Assembly (NCBI GenBank): GCA_903909905.1
Contig: CAIVXP010000247.1
Coordinates: 1-14,931 of the forward strand
DNA length: 14,931 nt
Direction: 5' to 3'
From: Akkermansiaceae bacterium
GTDB taxonomy: Bacteria; Verrucomicrobiota; Verrucomicrobiia; Verrucomicrobiales; Akkermansiaceae
The notes beneath the pieces are model-generated. The model did not search any database. It was not told the origin of the DNA and saw only the letters and a list, made by a program, of their open reading frames with translations. The position numbers and the translations under genes were made by a program. Of this stretch, positions 1 to 6,512 are shown piece after piece. Numbering within the stretch: position 1 is the stretch's first letter; every line of letters begins with the position of its first letter.

Positions 1-1
1 C

Positions 2-919
2 ATGCCATCGCAGCCTGTCTGGCGTCACCCGCGATTCATGACTGCCGGCATTGATCCCACGACCTTTGTAATATCCGCAGCTTTTGCTGCGGCGGCACTC
101 GCGTTTCTGGGGCCGGCATTGAGGAATATCCCCGGCAAGCAAATTTCTGAGGCCGCTGGCCACGAGTCCGTGGTGCCACCGCCACTGCCGTTTGGAAAAG
201 TATCGACCCGACTTTATCACTCGCTCGACCTGCTGCCCGTGGCCTTGGTTTTCACGGCATTTTCCGCACTGGTGATTTCCTCGCTCAAGGCGGATGCCTC
301 GCCAGCACGCGAACTCACACCGGCAGACCTTGTACTCAACATCGGGTTTCAGATCAGCATGGCGGCGATGGTGCTGGTTTACATGACGCGCCGGGCGCGC
401 GCCGTCGACTGGCTTGGCCTGCGCTGGAGTGCTTGGCCATCGGCTTTTCTCATCGCTCCCGCCTCGGTGCTCATCATGTGGCTCATCTTTGGCGTACTCC
501 AGGCCTGCGGCTACATGCAATGGATGGAATCGGTCGGCGGAGAAACAGTCCAAGAATCGGTGAAGCTTTTGCAAACCACCGAAGATCCCATGCTGCTCGG
601 CCTGATGAGCTTCGCCGCCGTGTTGGTGGCGCCATTCTGTGAAGAGCTATTGTTTCGCGGATTCCTGTATCCCGTGGCGAAAAAATTCACCGGGCCATGG
701 CTCGCCGCTTTTTCCAGCGCGCTGTTTTTCGCTGCCGCCCATGGCAACCTCAGCGCCTTGTTGCCACTGTTTCTCTTCGGCCTCTTGTTGGTGCGGGTTT
801 ATGAAAAAACCGGCTCGCTGTGGGCCCCGATCGCGGTGCATTTCTGCTTCAACAGCGCCACCGTCATCGTGCAAATCGCCGCCCGCCACTTCAACATTCC
901 ACTCGATGCCGCCCCATGA
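2..919 (+). CDS. CPBP-family intramembrane metalloprotease (CAAX prenyl protease 2/Abi family)
   Basis: A predicted inner-membrane protease of the Rce1/CPBP family. In the frame starting at position 2 the family motifs are visible in order: an EExxxR motif (E214, E215, R219 in PFCEELLFRGF), a histidine in FFAAAH (H247), and HxxxN (H280, N284). Several hydrophobic segments surround them, at about residues 20-40, 78-95, 113-128, 147-168, 197-212, 235-262 and 275-292. The true start is uncertain. The ATG at 2 lies at the window edge and gives a charged N-terminus, while the ATG at 38 (MTAGIDPTTF) leads straight into the first hydrophobic segment and looks more natural. The gene could also begin upstream. 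Its TGA overlaps the thiL ATG by 4 bp, so the two are probably cotranslated. CPBP members cleave diverse substrates in bacteria and the substrate here cannot be read from sequence. Confidence 0.85.
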   Translation: MPSQPVWRHPRFMTAGIDPTTFVISAAFAAAALAFLGPALRNIPGKQISEAAGHESVVPPPLPFGKVSTRLYHSLDLLPVALVFTAFSALVISSLKADASPARELTPADLVLNIGFQISMAAMVLVYMTRRARAVDWLGLRWSAWPSAFLIAPASVLIMWLIFGVLQACGYMQWMESVGGETVQESVKLLQTTEDPMLLGLMSFAAVLVAPFCEELLFRGFLYPVAKKFTGPWLAAFSSALFFAAAHGNLSALLPLFLFGLLLVRVYEKTGSLWAPIAVHFCFNSATVIVQIAARHFNIPLDAAP

Positions 920-1818
920 GTCTTCTTCGCGACATCGGCGAGGATGCCCTCATCGCCCGACTGATTTCCTTGGTTCCCCGCGACCCCACGCCGAGTGCCG
1001 GACCAGGCGACGACTGCGCGGTGGCCGACTACCCTGGTGATCAGGAGCGTGTTCAGCTTTTAAAAACCGACGCATTGGTATGCAATGTGCACTTTGATTC
1101 GAACACCTCACCTCAACAGGTCGGCTGGAAGGCCGTGGCTCGGGTGGTTTCGGATTTTGCGGCGATGGGCGGGCGGCCCGAGCGCTTTTTGGTTACCGTG
1201 GCCCTGCCAGCTGAAACGGAATTGAGTTGGGCTGAGGGGCTATATGCCGGCATTGGTGAAGGCTTGCGGACCTTTGGCGCTGTCCTTGCCGGCGGTGAGA
1301 CCACGCGAGTGCCCACCGGCTCGGCAGCTGTGATTTCTGTCTCTGCAACCGGTAGCGTCGCTCGCGAAAAACTCGTCCTACGATCCACCGCCAAGGCTGG
1401 CGATGTCCTCATGGTCACGGGTCGCCTCGGCGGTTCTTTCGCACACAAGCACCTGCACTTCATGCCTCGGATAAAAGAAGCGGACTGGTTGGTATCTAAT
1501 TTTAAGCCGACCGCCATGATGGATTTGTCCGACGGCTTGGCCAAAGATTTGCCGCGCTTGGCCGAGGCCTCGGGCTGTGGTTTCGAGTTGAATTTCGACG
1601 CTCTGCCAAAGAATGAGGGCTGCTGCGTGGATCGGGCCCTAGGCGATGGCGAAGACTATGAATTGCTGATGGCAGTCGCGCCCGAACGATTGGCTGATTT
1701 GGCGACGGCGTGGGCGCAGGCTTTTCCTCATTTGGAGCTGACTGCAATCGGGCGACTGGTCGATCACGGCAAGGGGATCAGCCTCCATGGCGGCTGGGAT
1801 CATTTCGCACCGAGCTGA
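916..1818 (+). CDS. thiL: Thiamine-monophosphate kinase ThiL
   Basis: Phosphorylates thiamine monophosphate with ATP to give thiamine diphosphate, the last step of cofactor synthesis, in the cytoplasm. The 300-residue product matches the usual ThiL length. Visible motifs are GDDCAV (31-36), KTDALV with a following H-F (50-60), VSDFAAMGG (78-86), GGETT (126-130), DLSDGLAKD (203-211) and GDGEDYELL (243-251). These are the Mg-ATP and substrate-binding signatures of the PurM/AIR synthase-like fold. The ATG at 916 is chosen because the N-terminal helix MSLLRDIGED fits the family and it forms an ATGA overlap with the upstream protease stop. An in-frame ATG at 820 would only add a shadow of the upstream gene. 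No other thiamine gene is present in the window. Confidence 0.95.
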   Translation: MSLLRDIGEDALIARLISLVPRDPTPSAGPGDDCAVADYPGDQERVQLLKTDALVCNVHFDSNTSPQQVGWKAVARVVSDFAAMGGRPERFLVTVALPAETELSWAEGLYAGIGEGLRTFGAVLAGGETTRVPTGSAAVISVSATGSVAREKLVLRSTAKAGDVLMVTGRLGGSFAHKHLHFMPRIKEADWLVSNFKPTAMMDLSDGLAKDLPRLAEASGCGFELNFDALPKNEGCCVDRALGDGEDYELLMAVAPERLADLATAWAQAFPHLELTAIGRLVDHGKGISLHGGWDHFAPS

Positions 1819-1857
1819 ACCCACCGAGGTGGCGATGCCATGCCCAATGGGTTGTGT

Positions 1858-1880
1858 GATGATGGGGGAATCATTTTTTT
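1858..1880 (+). terminator. Weak candidate terminator of thiL
   Basis: About 40 bp after the thiL stop there is a 5-bp inverted repeat, ATGAT/ATCAT (1859-1863 and 1870-1874), around a GGGGGA loop, followed directly by a run of T to 1880. The stem is short and AT-rich, so the thermodynamic support is weak. The U-tract and the position after the gene are the main evidence. Confidence 0.35.
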
Positions 1881-2043
1881 GTTTTCAATTCGATGCGTGA
1901 GGCATCGGCATGTGATTGGATCACCACGGGAGCATGGTTTGTTGAACGCTGAGCGGGGCAAAACGATGGCATGTGGGCAATTTTTTGGTTATCGATGCGT
2001 GTAAGCGATTGATGATCAATAGCCAATTCCATCGCGGTCGAAC

Positions 2044-2065
2044 GCGCAATTTTTTGCGCATTTTT
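2044..2065 (+). terminator. Candidate intrinsic terminator or attenuator upstream of the SprT-like gene
   Basis: A 6-bp perfect stem, GCGCAA (2044-2049) and TTGCGC (2054-2059), closes a TTTT loop, with an A and then five T on the plus strand. It could end readthrough from thiL, or act as an attenuator within the leader of the following gene, whose start lies about 50 bp downstream. The stem is short but has four GC pairs. Confidence 0.4.
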
Positions 2066-2066
2066 C

Positions 2067-2076
2067 ACACATGTGT
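2067..2076. promoter_or_regulatory. Perfect 10-bp palindrome, possible operator
   Basis: ACACATGTGT is a perfect palindrome 39 bp before the chosen start of the SprT-like gene and immediately after the hairpin at 2044-2065. A dimeric repressor site is conceivable. A 10-bp palindrome can also arise by chance, so this is only a pointer. Confidence 0.2.
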
Positions 2077-2115
2077 TGTTGCCAATTTCGCTGATGATTG
2101 TTATGTGTGAGACCC

Positions 2116-2712
2116 ATGAATCGCAGCATGCCTCAGATGGATATCCGATGGGCTTCATGGCTGCGTGTTTTCAGGTTTTCGACACCTTCCAAAGAGAAGC
2201 CCGCGAAGCAAGATGGCGGGCTCACCGCATGGTGTGAAGAGACCTCGAATGGCCTCGCTTTGCCAGAGCTTGCACGCAAGGTACGAGTGGTTTGGAATTC
2301 GCGCATGCAAACCACGGCCGGTCGCGCGTGGTGGCCAGATCGCACGATCGAGCTAAATCCAAAATTGCGCGACTGTGAAGCCGAGGAGCTTTGGCGCACC
2401 CTCAAGCATGAACTGGCCCACCTGATTGCTTACGAGCGTTGTGGGCGTCGCCACATCGATCCGCACGGCAACGAGTGGCAAGCTGCCTGCGCCGATCTCG
2501 GCATCCCCGGCGAAAAGCCATTTCACACCCTGCCCTTCAAGCGCCGCCGAATGAAGCGCAACCACGCCTACATCTGCCCCAACTGCCTCTGCATCATCCA
2601 CCGCGTGCGACCGATCCAGCGCAGCGTCGCCTGCTACGATTGCTGTCGCAAATTCAACCGCGGCAGCTACCACGAACGATTCAAGCTGATGAAGCACAAG
2701 CCCCTGACCTGA
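2116..2712 (+). CDS. SprT-like zinc metalloprotease domain protein
   Basis: A cytosolic SprT/Spartan-type protein of about 198 residues. Counted from the ATG at 2116, the zinc-protease motif HELAH is at 98-102. A further histidine that fits the third ligand follows in DPHGNEW (H117). A C-terminal zinc ribbon is formed by CPNC (154-157) and CYDC (173-176), ending in the basic stretch NRGSYHERFKL. This order, SprT fold then zinc ribbon, is that of the SprT-like domain family. Eukaryotic Spartan relatives degrade DNA-protein crosslinks; the bacterial role is poorly known. The reading frame also opens with a TTG at 2098. Later ATGs at 2128 and 2137 are possible too, since the first 35 or so residues look unconserved. 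The start is therefore provisional. It is flanked by the repeat-rich gap upstream and an AT-rich promoter-like gap downstream, so it may be monocistronic. Confidence 0.85.
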   Translation: MNRSMPQMDIRWASWLRVFRFSTPSKEKPAKQDGGLTAWCEETSNGLALPELARKVRVVWNSRMQTTAGRAWWPDRTIELNPKLRDCEAEELWRTLKHELAHLIAYERCGRRHIDPHGNEWQAACADLGIPGEKPFHTLPFKRRRMKRNHAYICPNCLCIIHRVRPIQRSVACYDCCRKFNRGSYHERFKLMKHKPLT

Positions 2713-2800
2713 GCTAAGACGGCGCCGCCCCATTAAATCGTGAGGAAATTCCCGGTCCATTCGCCACAAAATGCCGACAAATCAGCGATTTTTATCAAAT

Positions 2801-2829
2801 TTTACGAAATTTGAGTGAAATTTTTAACT
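2801..2829 (+). promoter_or_regulatory. Candidate sigma70-type promoter for the rpsN group
   Basis: The 166-bp gap between the SprT-like gene and rpsN becomes strongly AT-rich near 2785-2830, unlike the surrounding sequence. A possible -35 TTTACG (2801-2806) is separated by 17 bp from a possible -10 TTAACT (2824-2829), which would give a leader of about 40 nt. The repeated GAAATTT units here could act as an UP element. An alternative is TTGCGT (2836-2841) with TTTAAT (2860-2865), spacer 18 bp, which would give an almost leaderless message. Matches to consensus are partial in both cases. Confidence 0.3.
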
Positions 2830-2878
2830 TTGGGCTTGCGTCGACTGCCCCCGCCCCCCTTTAATTCGCCCCCGCATT

Positions 2879-3148
2879 ATGGCTAAGAAAAGTTGGATCG
2901 CCCGCAACGAGCGCAAGAAGCAAACCGTCGAGAAATATGCTGAGCTCCGTCTCAAGCTCAAAGCAGAGAAGGACTATGTCGGTCTCTCCATGCTGCCACG
3001 CGATGCGAGTCCGACCCGCGTCATCAACCGCTGCCAAGTGACAGGTCGCCGTCGCGCTTTCCTGCGCCGCTTCCGTCTTTCACGGATCACTTTCCGTGAA
3101 CTTGCCTCGGCGGGAATGCTCCCAGGCGTGACCAAGTCCAGCTGGTAA
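2879..3148 (+). CDS. rpsN: 30S ribosomal protein S14 (uS14), short zinc-free form
   Basis: Small-subunit ribosomal protein that binds 16S rRNA in the head of the 30S particle. The 89-residue product begins [14 protein letters not shown] and carries the family core, with NRCQVTGR at about 50-57, LSRITFREL in the middle and [11 protein letters not shown] at the end. The CxxC pairs of zinc-binding S14 are absent, which places it in the short C-minus class, like the alternative S14 of Bacillus. The usual GRPRG turn reads GRRRAF here and the following FG reads FR, so the loop is more basic than normal. It is not in a ribosomal protein operon but heads a group with a zinc ribbon protein and a CNNM protein. 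The region just before the ATG is C-rich and has no Shine-Dalgarno sequence. Confidence 0.96.
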   Translation: MAKKSWIARNERKKQTVEKYAELRLKLKAEKDYVGLSMLPRDASPTRVINRCQVTGRRRAFLRRFRLSRITFRELASAGMLPGVTKSSW

Positions 3149-3210
3149 GCTGGCAGGGAATACGCTCTCTGTGGTGTGGAACGGAAACTACCCGGTCTAC
3201 GCCCTTCTAA

Positions 3211-3471
3211 ATGCCGATCTACGAATATCGCTCCGAAGCACCCGAGGATCCTGAAATCTCCTGCCGCGTCTGTGCGCGCGGATTCGAGCTGCGCCGGCCT
3301 GTCGACCGTGACCCTCTAGTCGTCTGCCCCTTGTGCAAACACCCGGTGCGCAAGATCATTTCGCGCATCAACACGCCAGCCATCACCAAACCGCTGTCGG
3401 TGAGCGACGCCAAAAAAGCTGGCTTCACTGTTCTTGAGCGGCGGGATCAGGGCGTGTATGAAAAACTCTGA
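3211..3471 (+). CDS. FmdB-family small zinc ribbon protein
   Basis: An 86-residue protein with the FmdB/CxxC_CXXC_SSSS layout: it opens MPIYEYRSE and has two CxxC knuckles at C18-C21 and C39-C42 that would bind one zinc ion. In typical members the first knuckle follows the YEY segment almost at once. Here about ten acidic residues (EAPEDPEIS) are inserted first. The basic RKIISRI segment after the second knuckle resembles the family, while the C-terminal part (SVSDAKKAGF and VYEKL) looks specific to a narrower group. Function is not established for the family; regulatory and nucleic-acid roles have been suggested. It sits 62 bp after rpsN and 12 bp before the CNNM gene, so cotranscription is likely. 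Confidence 0.85.
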   Translation: MPIYEYRSEAPEDPEISCRVCARGFELRRPVDRDPLVVCPLCKHPVRKIISRINTPAITKPLSVSDAKKAGFTVLERRDQGVYEKL

Positions 3472-3483
3472 CCCTATTCTCCG

Positions 3484-4890
3484 ATGACGGCACTTCCCCT
3501 CACTGTAGATTTTCTGGCATCGGCAACGAGTCTGCCGCCCAGCGAATTTCCGAGCCTCGGCAAATCTCTGCTCTACCTATTCGGCATTCTGTTTTTCCTG
3601 CTGCTCAACGCGTTTTTCGTCGCGTCGGAATTTGCGATCGTCAAGGTCCGCCCGAGCCAGCTTGAGGCCGAAGGAAAAAACCGCCCGGCGAAACTCAAGA
3701 TAGCGCTGCATGTGGTCAACCATCTCGATGGTTACCTTTCCGCCAATCAGCTTGGTATCACGATTTCCTCGCTCGCCCTCGGTTTCCTCGGCGAGCCATT
3801 CGTCGAAGCACTCGTTGCGCCGCTGCTCCTGATGACCGGCATGTCTCTCTGGTGGGTGAAACTGATTTCCTTCGGCCTCGCGATCATTTCATTCACTTTC
3901 CTGCATGTGGTGATCGGTGAGTTGATGCCTAAATCGCTGGCAATCAGCCGCTCGGTTTCGACGACACTCGCATTGGCTACGCCGCTGCATGCATTTTATC
4001 GCTCCGCCCACTGGGCGATCCGCGTGCTCAACGGCACCGCGAACTGGCTGCTCAAGCGCCTCTTCAACATCGAACCGGTCAGCGAAGGCGGGCACTCGCA
4101 CTCGGCGGAAGAGCTCGCATTGCTCGTCACGCAAAGCGGCAAGTCGCAGGAAGTGACCGAGACTGAACGTGAGATCCTGATCAATGCGCTGGGGCTCAAC
4201 GAACTTTGGGTGCGCGATGTGATGACCCCGCGCAACAAGGTGATCGTGCTCGATGCCGACGAACCCTTCGAGCGCACGCTTGAGCTCGCCATCCGCAGCA
4301 AGCACACGCGCTTCCCGCTGGTGAAAGGCCACCTCGATCACGCCATCGGCCTGATCCATATCAAAGACCTCTTCAAGCTGATCAACGATCCGAATCCCGA
4401 CCTCATGCGGATCAAGCGCGAGCTCAAGATCGTGCCCGACACGATGCCTCTCGACACGCTGCTGAAATTTTTCCTCCGCGAACACGCGCACCTTGCGATG
4501 GCGGTCGATGAGTTTGGCACGCCGGTAGGCATCGTATTTCTCGACAACATCATGGAGGAACTGGTGGGCGACATTCAGGATGAATTCGACAACGAGCGTT
4601 CGGCGTTCACGCGCGTCAATGGCGACGAGTTTGTGATCGAGGGCTCGATGACGCTCAACGACCTCGGCGGCCACGTCCCCGAGCTGGTGCTCGAAAGCGG
4701 CGAGGTTACGACTGTCGGCGGGTACATCACCCAGCAGCTTGGAAGATTTCCCGAAGTGGGGGAAACTGTCGAAATTCTTGGCTACGAAGCGCGGGTCACA
4801 AGTACCGACGGCCGCCGCGTTGGGCAGATCCATTTTCGCAAGCTTGCGCCACCCGCCGAGGAGGAAGAAGCGGAGGCCATCGAAATCTGA
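3484..4890 (+). CDS. CNNM/CorC-type transmembrane protein with CBS pair (hemolysin-like, UPF0053)
   Basis: A 468-residue inner-membrane protein of the CNNM (DUF21) family, whose bacterial members act in Mg2+ export or cation homeostasis. Domains in order: an N-terminal DUF21 region with hydrophobic helices at about 28-50, 88-118 and 122-145. This is followed by the conserved GELMPKSLA (145-153), a linker with ETERE (226-230), and a CBS pair from about 245 (VMTPRNKV) to 365, including VDEFGTPVGIVFLDNIMEELVGD. Last is a CorC_HlyC domain at about 378-455 (FVIEGSMTLNDL to GQIHF). The tail is strongly acidic. The ATG at 3484 follows the zinc ribbon gene by 12 bp with no obvious Shine-Dalgarno sequence. 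The older label hemolysin is misleading, as no toxin feature is present. The gene converges with dprA, with 45 bp between the stops. Confidence 0.93.
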   Translation: MTALPLTVDFLASATSLPPSEFPSLGKSLLYLFGILFFLLLNAFFVASEFAIVKVRPSQLEAEGKNRPAKLKIALHVVNHLDGYLSANQLGITISSLALGFLGEPFVEALVAPLLLMTGMSLWWVKLISFGLAIISFTFLHVVIGELMPKSLAISRSVSTTLALATPLHAFYRSAHWAIRVLNGTANWLLKRLFNIEPVSEGGHSHSAEELALLVTQSGKSQEVTETEREILINALGLNELWVRDVMTPRNKVIVLDADEPFERTLELAIRSKHTRFPLVKGHLDHAIGLIHIKDLFKLINDPNPDLMRIKRELKIVPDTMPLDTLLKFFLREHAHLAMAVDEFGTPVGIVFLDNIMEELVGDIQDEFDNERSAFTRVNGDEFVIEGSMTLNDLGGHVPELVLESGEVTTVGGYITQQLGRFPEVGETVEILGYEARVTSTDGRRVGQIHFRKLAPPAEEEEAEAIEI

Positions 4891-4935
4891 TTGGGGCATC
4901 AAGCGACAGAGGAGCGGCAAAGCGGTCACATGCTT

Positions 4936-6033
4936 TTAACGCCGCGCAAAACGAAATCCGGGAAACGCTCGGACGAGTCGCCTCATTTCAAGCTTCATGA
5001 GGATGGCTGTGACCTCGTGCGCGGGCAGCCCGCAGCGCTGAATGATGGGATCGATCCCGGACTCTGAACTATCGAGGGCCGCGAGCACTTTGGCCTCATC
5101 TGCGGGAAGATCGGGTATCGCTTCGGGCGCTTCGACTGATTGTGAGCTTTGCGCAAATGGCAGCTCACCGAGGTCGTCGAGAATGTGGCTGGCATCGGCC
5201 ACGAGTGTTGCTCCATCGCGAATCAGCTGATGACATCCGGCGGAGCTTGGTTTGTCGATCGGGCCCGGTACCGCAAAAATTGGTCGGCCGTATTCCGAAG
5301 CGAGATTGGCGGTGATCAGCGAACCCGACCACGCCGGGCATTCGACGACCAACAACGCGCGCGACCAGGCCGCAACGATGCGATTGCGCATCGGAAAAGT
5401 TTGTTTGTCGGGTGCCGTGTGCAACGGGAATTCGGAAACCACCGCGCCATAGCCGCTGGCGGTTTTTTCCGCGAGCGCGAGGTTTTCGGGCGGATAAAGT
5501 TTGGCGAGACCGGATCCGATCACCGCAATCGTGCGGCCGTTTGCCGCGATCGCCGCCTCATGCGCAGCCGTGTCGATGCCACGTGCGAGACCGGACAAAA
5601 TCGTGAAGCCCGATTGTGCGAGCTGAAAGCTGAGCTTGCGCGTTGCCTGCGTGCCGTAATGCGTTGCCCGGCGCGAGCCAACAACGCCGATTGCATGACG
5701 ATCGCGCGGCTCGATCTTACCCCATACATACAGCAACAAAGGCGGATCGTAGGCCTCGCGCAATGGTGCGGGGTACTCCTCATCTTGCTGCGTCACGATA
5801 GAAATCCCGCGCTCTTTCGCCTCGCGGATTTCCGCAACCGGATCGGCATGATCCTGCCACGCCCGAATGATGCCCGCCGTCTCATTGCCAATGCCATCCA
5901 CACGTCTCAAGAGCTCTTCCGGCGCTTTTAGGATCGCTGCGGGATCTCCAAAAGCCTCAAGCAGTCGCCGCACACGCACCGGGCCAATGCGGGGCAACAT
6001 GTTGAGGGCAACCAGAGCTTCCAGGGGCGACAT
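4936..6033 (-). CDS. dprA: DNA-processing protein DprA (Smf)
   Basis: Binds incoming single-stranded DNA during natural transformation and loads RecA. The 365-residue protein has an N-terminal helix-hairpin-helix region (about 1-65, with LPRIGPVRVRRLL and VDGIGNETA). A Rossmann-like DprA core follows, with VVGSRRATHYG (117-127), LSGLARGIDTAAH (146-158), VIGSGL (171-176) and FPMRNRIV (213-220), then a C-terminal winged-helix (DML1-like) segment of about 60 residues. This is the full-length architecture. The ATG at 6031-6033 fits the family N-terminus. It lies 83 bp after the lipoprotein gene on the same strand. A weak TTGACT-like element occurs in that gap without a good -10, so whether it has its own promoter is unclear. 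No other competence gene is in the window, although DprA is widespread in bacteria not known to be competent. Confidence 0.95.
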   Translation of the reverse strand: MSPLEALVALNMLPRIGPVRVRRLLEAFGDPAAILKAPEELLRRVDGIGNETAGIIRAWQDHADPVAEIREAKERGISIVTQQDEEYPAPLREAYDPPLLLYVWGKIEPRDRHAIGVVGSRRATHYGTQATRKLSFQLAQSGFTILSGLARGIDTAAHEAAIAANGRTIAVIGSGLAKLYPPENLALAEKTASGYGAVVSEFPLHTAPDKQTFPMRNRIVAAWSRALLVVECPAWSGSLITANLASEYGRPIFAVPGPIDKPSSAGCHQLIRDGATLVADASHILDDLGELPFAQSSQSVEAPEAIPDLPADEAKVLAALDSSESGIDPIIQRCGLPAHEVTAILMKLEMRRLVRAFPGFRFARR

Positions 6034-6116
6034 CAGAAATGAATCTGAACCGTATTCCGGCTCGAGTCAAAGAGGCAAAATCACGATTGCGCCGTCGCGC
6101 TCAAGCGACCCGTGCG

Positions 6117-6470
6117 TCATGGAATGCGAAAAATTTTCCGGTTGGACGGATCGCGGGCGAGTTGTCCTGGGCCAAAGCCAGTAACATCAATGATGTGGTA
6201 TGGCTCGTAGGGGCTGACGACTTGGTTGGATTTGCTGGTGGGCTTGGCCATCGGGTATTCGCCAATGCTGCTGCCGACTGCGGGCTGCGAGGCGCTGGCC
6301 CCATCGACACCGGAAGCTTGTGATGTCTGTACAACGGCGGGGTCGATCGGTTGGGGCGGATAGGGCGGATTTGGAATAAAGTAGGGTGCCGGCGGCGGGG
6401 GCGGGGGCGAGCAGCCATTGAGCATGGCGGCAAAAGAAAGAACGGCGATAAAATGGATGGCCTTGTTCAT
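6117..6470 (-). CDS. Small proline-rich lipoprotein with a verrucomicrobial-type C-terminal motif
   Basis: A 117-residue predicted lipoprotein. The N-terminus MNKAIHFIAVLSFAAMLNGC is a type II signal peptide with lipobox LNGC, so cysteine 20 would be lipidated. A run of six prolines and a P/Y-rich spacer follow (about 22-43), then a low-complexity S/A segment. The last 45 residues are richer in structure, with YPMAKPTSK, SPYEPYHIIDVTGFGPGQLARDP and KIFRIP. I recall very similar C-termini in short lipoproteins of Verrucomicrobia; their function is unknown. It lies 42 bp downstream of the squalene/phytoene synthase gene and 83 bp upstream of dprA on the same strand. Confidence 0.75.
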   Translation of the reverse strand: MNKAIHFIAVLSFAAMLNGCSPPPPPPAPYFIPNPPYPPQPIDPAVVQTSQASGVDGASASQPAVGSSIGEYPMAKPTSKSNQVVSPYEPYHIIDVTGFGPGQLARDPSNRKIFRIP

Positions 6471-6512
6471 GGTTCTAAAAAATGGACGGGGATTTTTTTG
6501 AGGGCGCGTAAG

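Larger units (their letters stand above)
1819..2115. other. 297-bp intergenic region dense in inverted and direct repeats
   Basis: I see no convincing gene here. The stretch is more AT-rich than its neighbours and holds several small symmetric elements. A 6-bp stem hairpin CGATGC/GCATCG with a 5-nt loop lies at 1891-1907. The inverted repeat ATTGAT-G-ATCAAT lies at 2008-2020. The hairpin GCGCAA/TTGCGC followed by T5 lies at 2044-2065, and the perfect 10-bp palindrome ACACATGTGT at 2067-2076. Two direct repeats also occur: TCGATGCGTG at 1890-1899 and 1992-2001, and GCAATTTTTTG at 1977-1987 and 2046-2056. It separates thiL from the SprT-like gene and may hold a promoter, operator sites or a small RNA. 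None of these is proven by sequence alone. Confidence 0.6.

Noticed and set aside
1871..2158. A 95-codon minus-strand frame across the thiL-sprT gap
   Set aside because: It resembles no protein I know, overlaps the start of the SprT-like gene, and runs through the hairpins and repeats. Composition looks like noncoding sequence.
3889..4929. A long (346-codon) open frame antisense to the CNNM gene
   Set aside because: The opposite frame has complete CNNM and CBS motifs. The antisense frame has none and is explained by GC-rich codon bias.
6477..6498. Inverted repeat AAAAAAT/ATTTTTT between the synthase and lipoprotein genes as a terminator
   Set aside because: The stem is made only of AT pairs and would be unstable; the gap of 42 bp is consistent with cotranscription.
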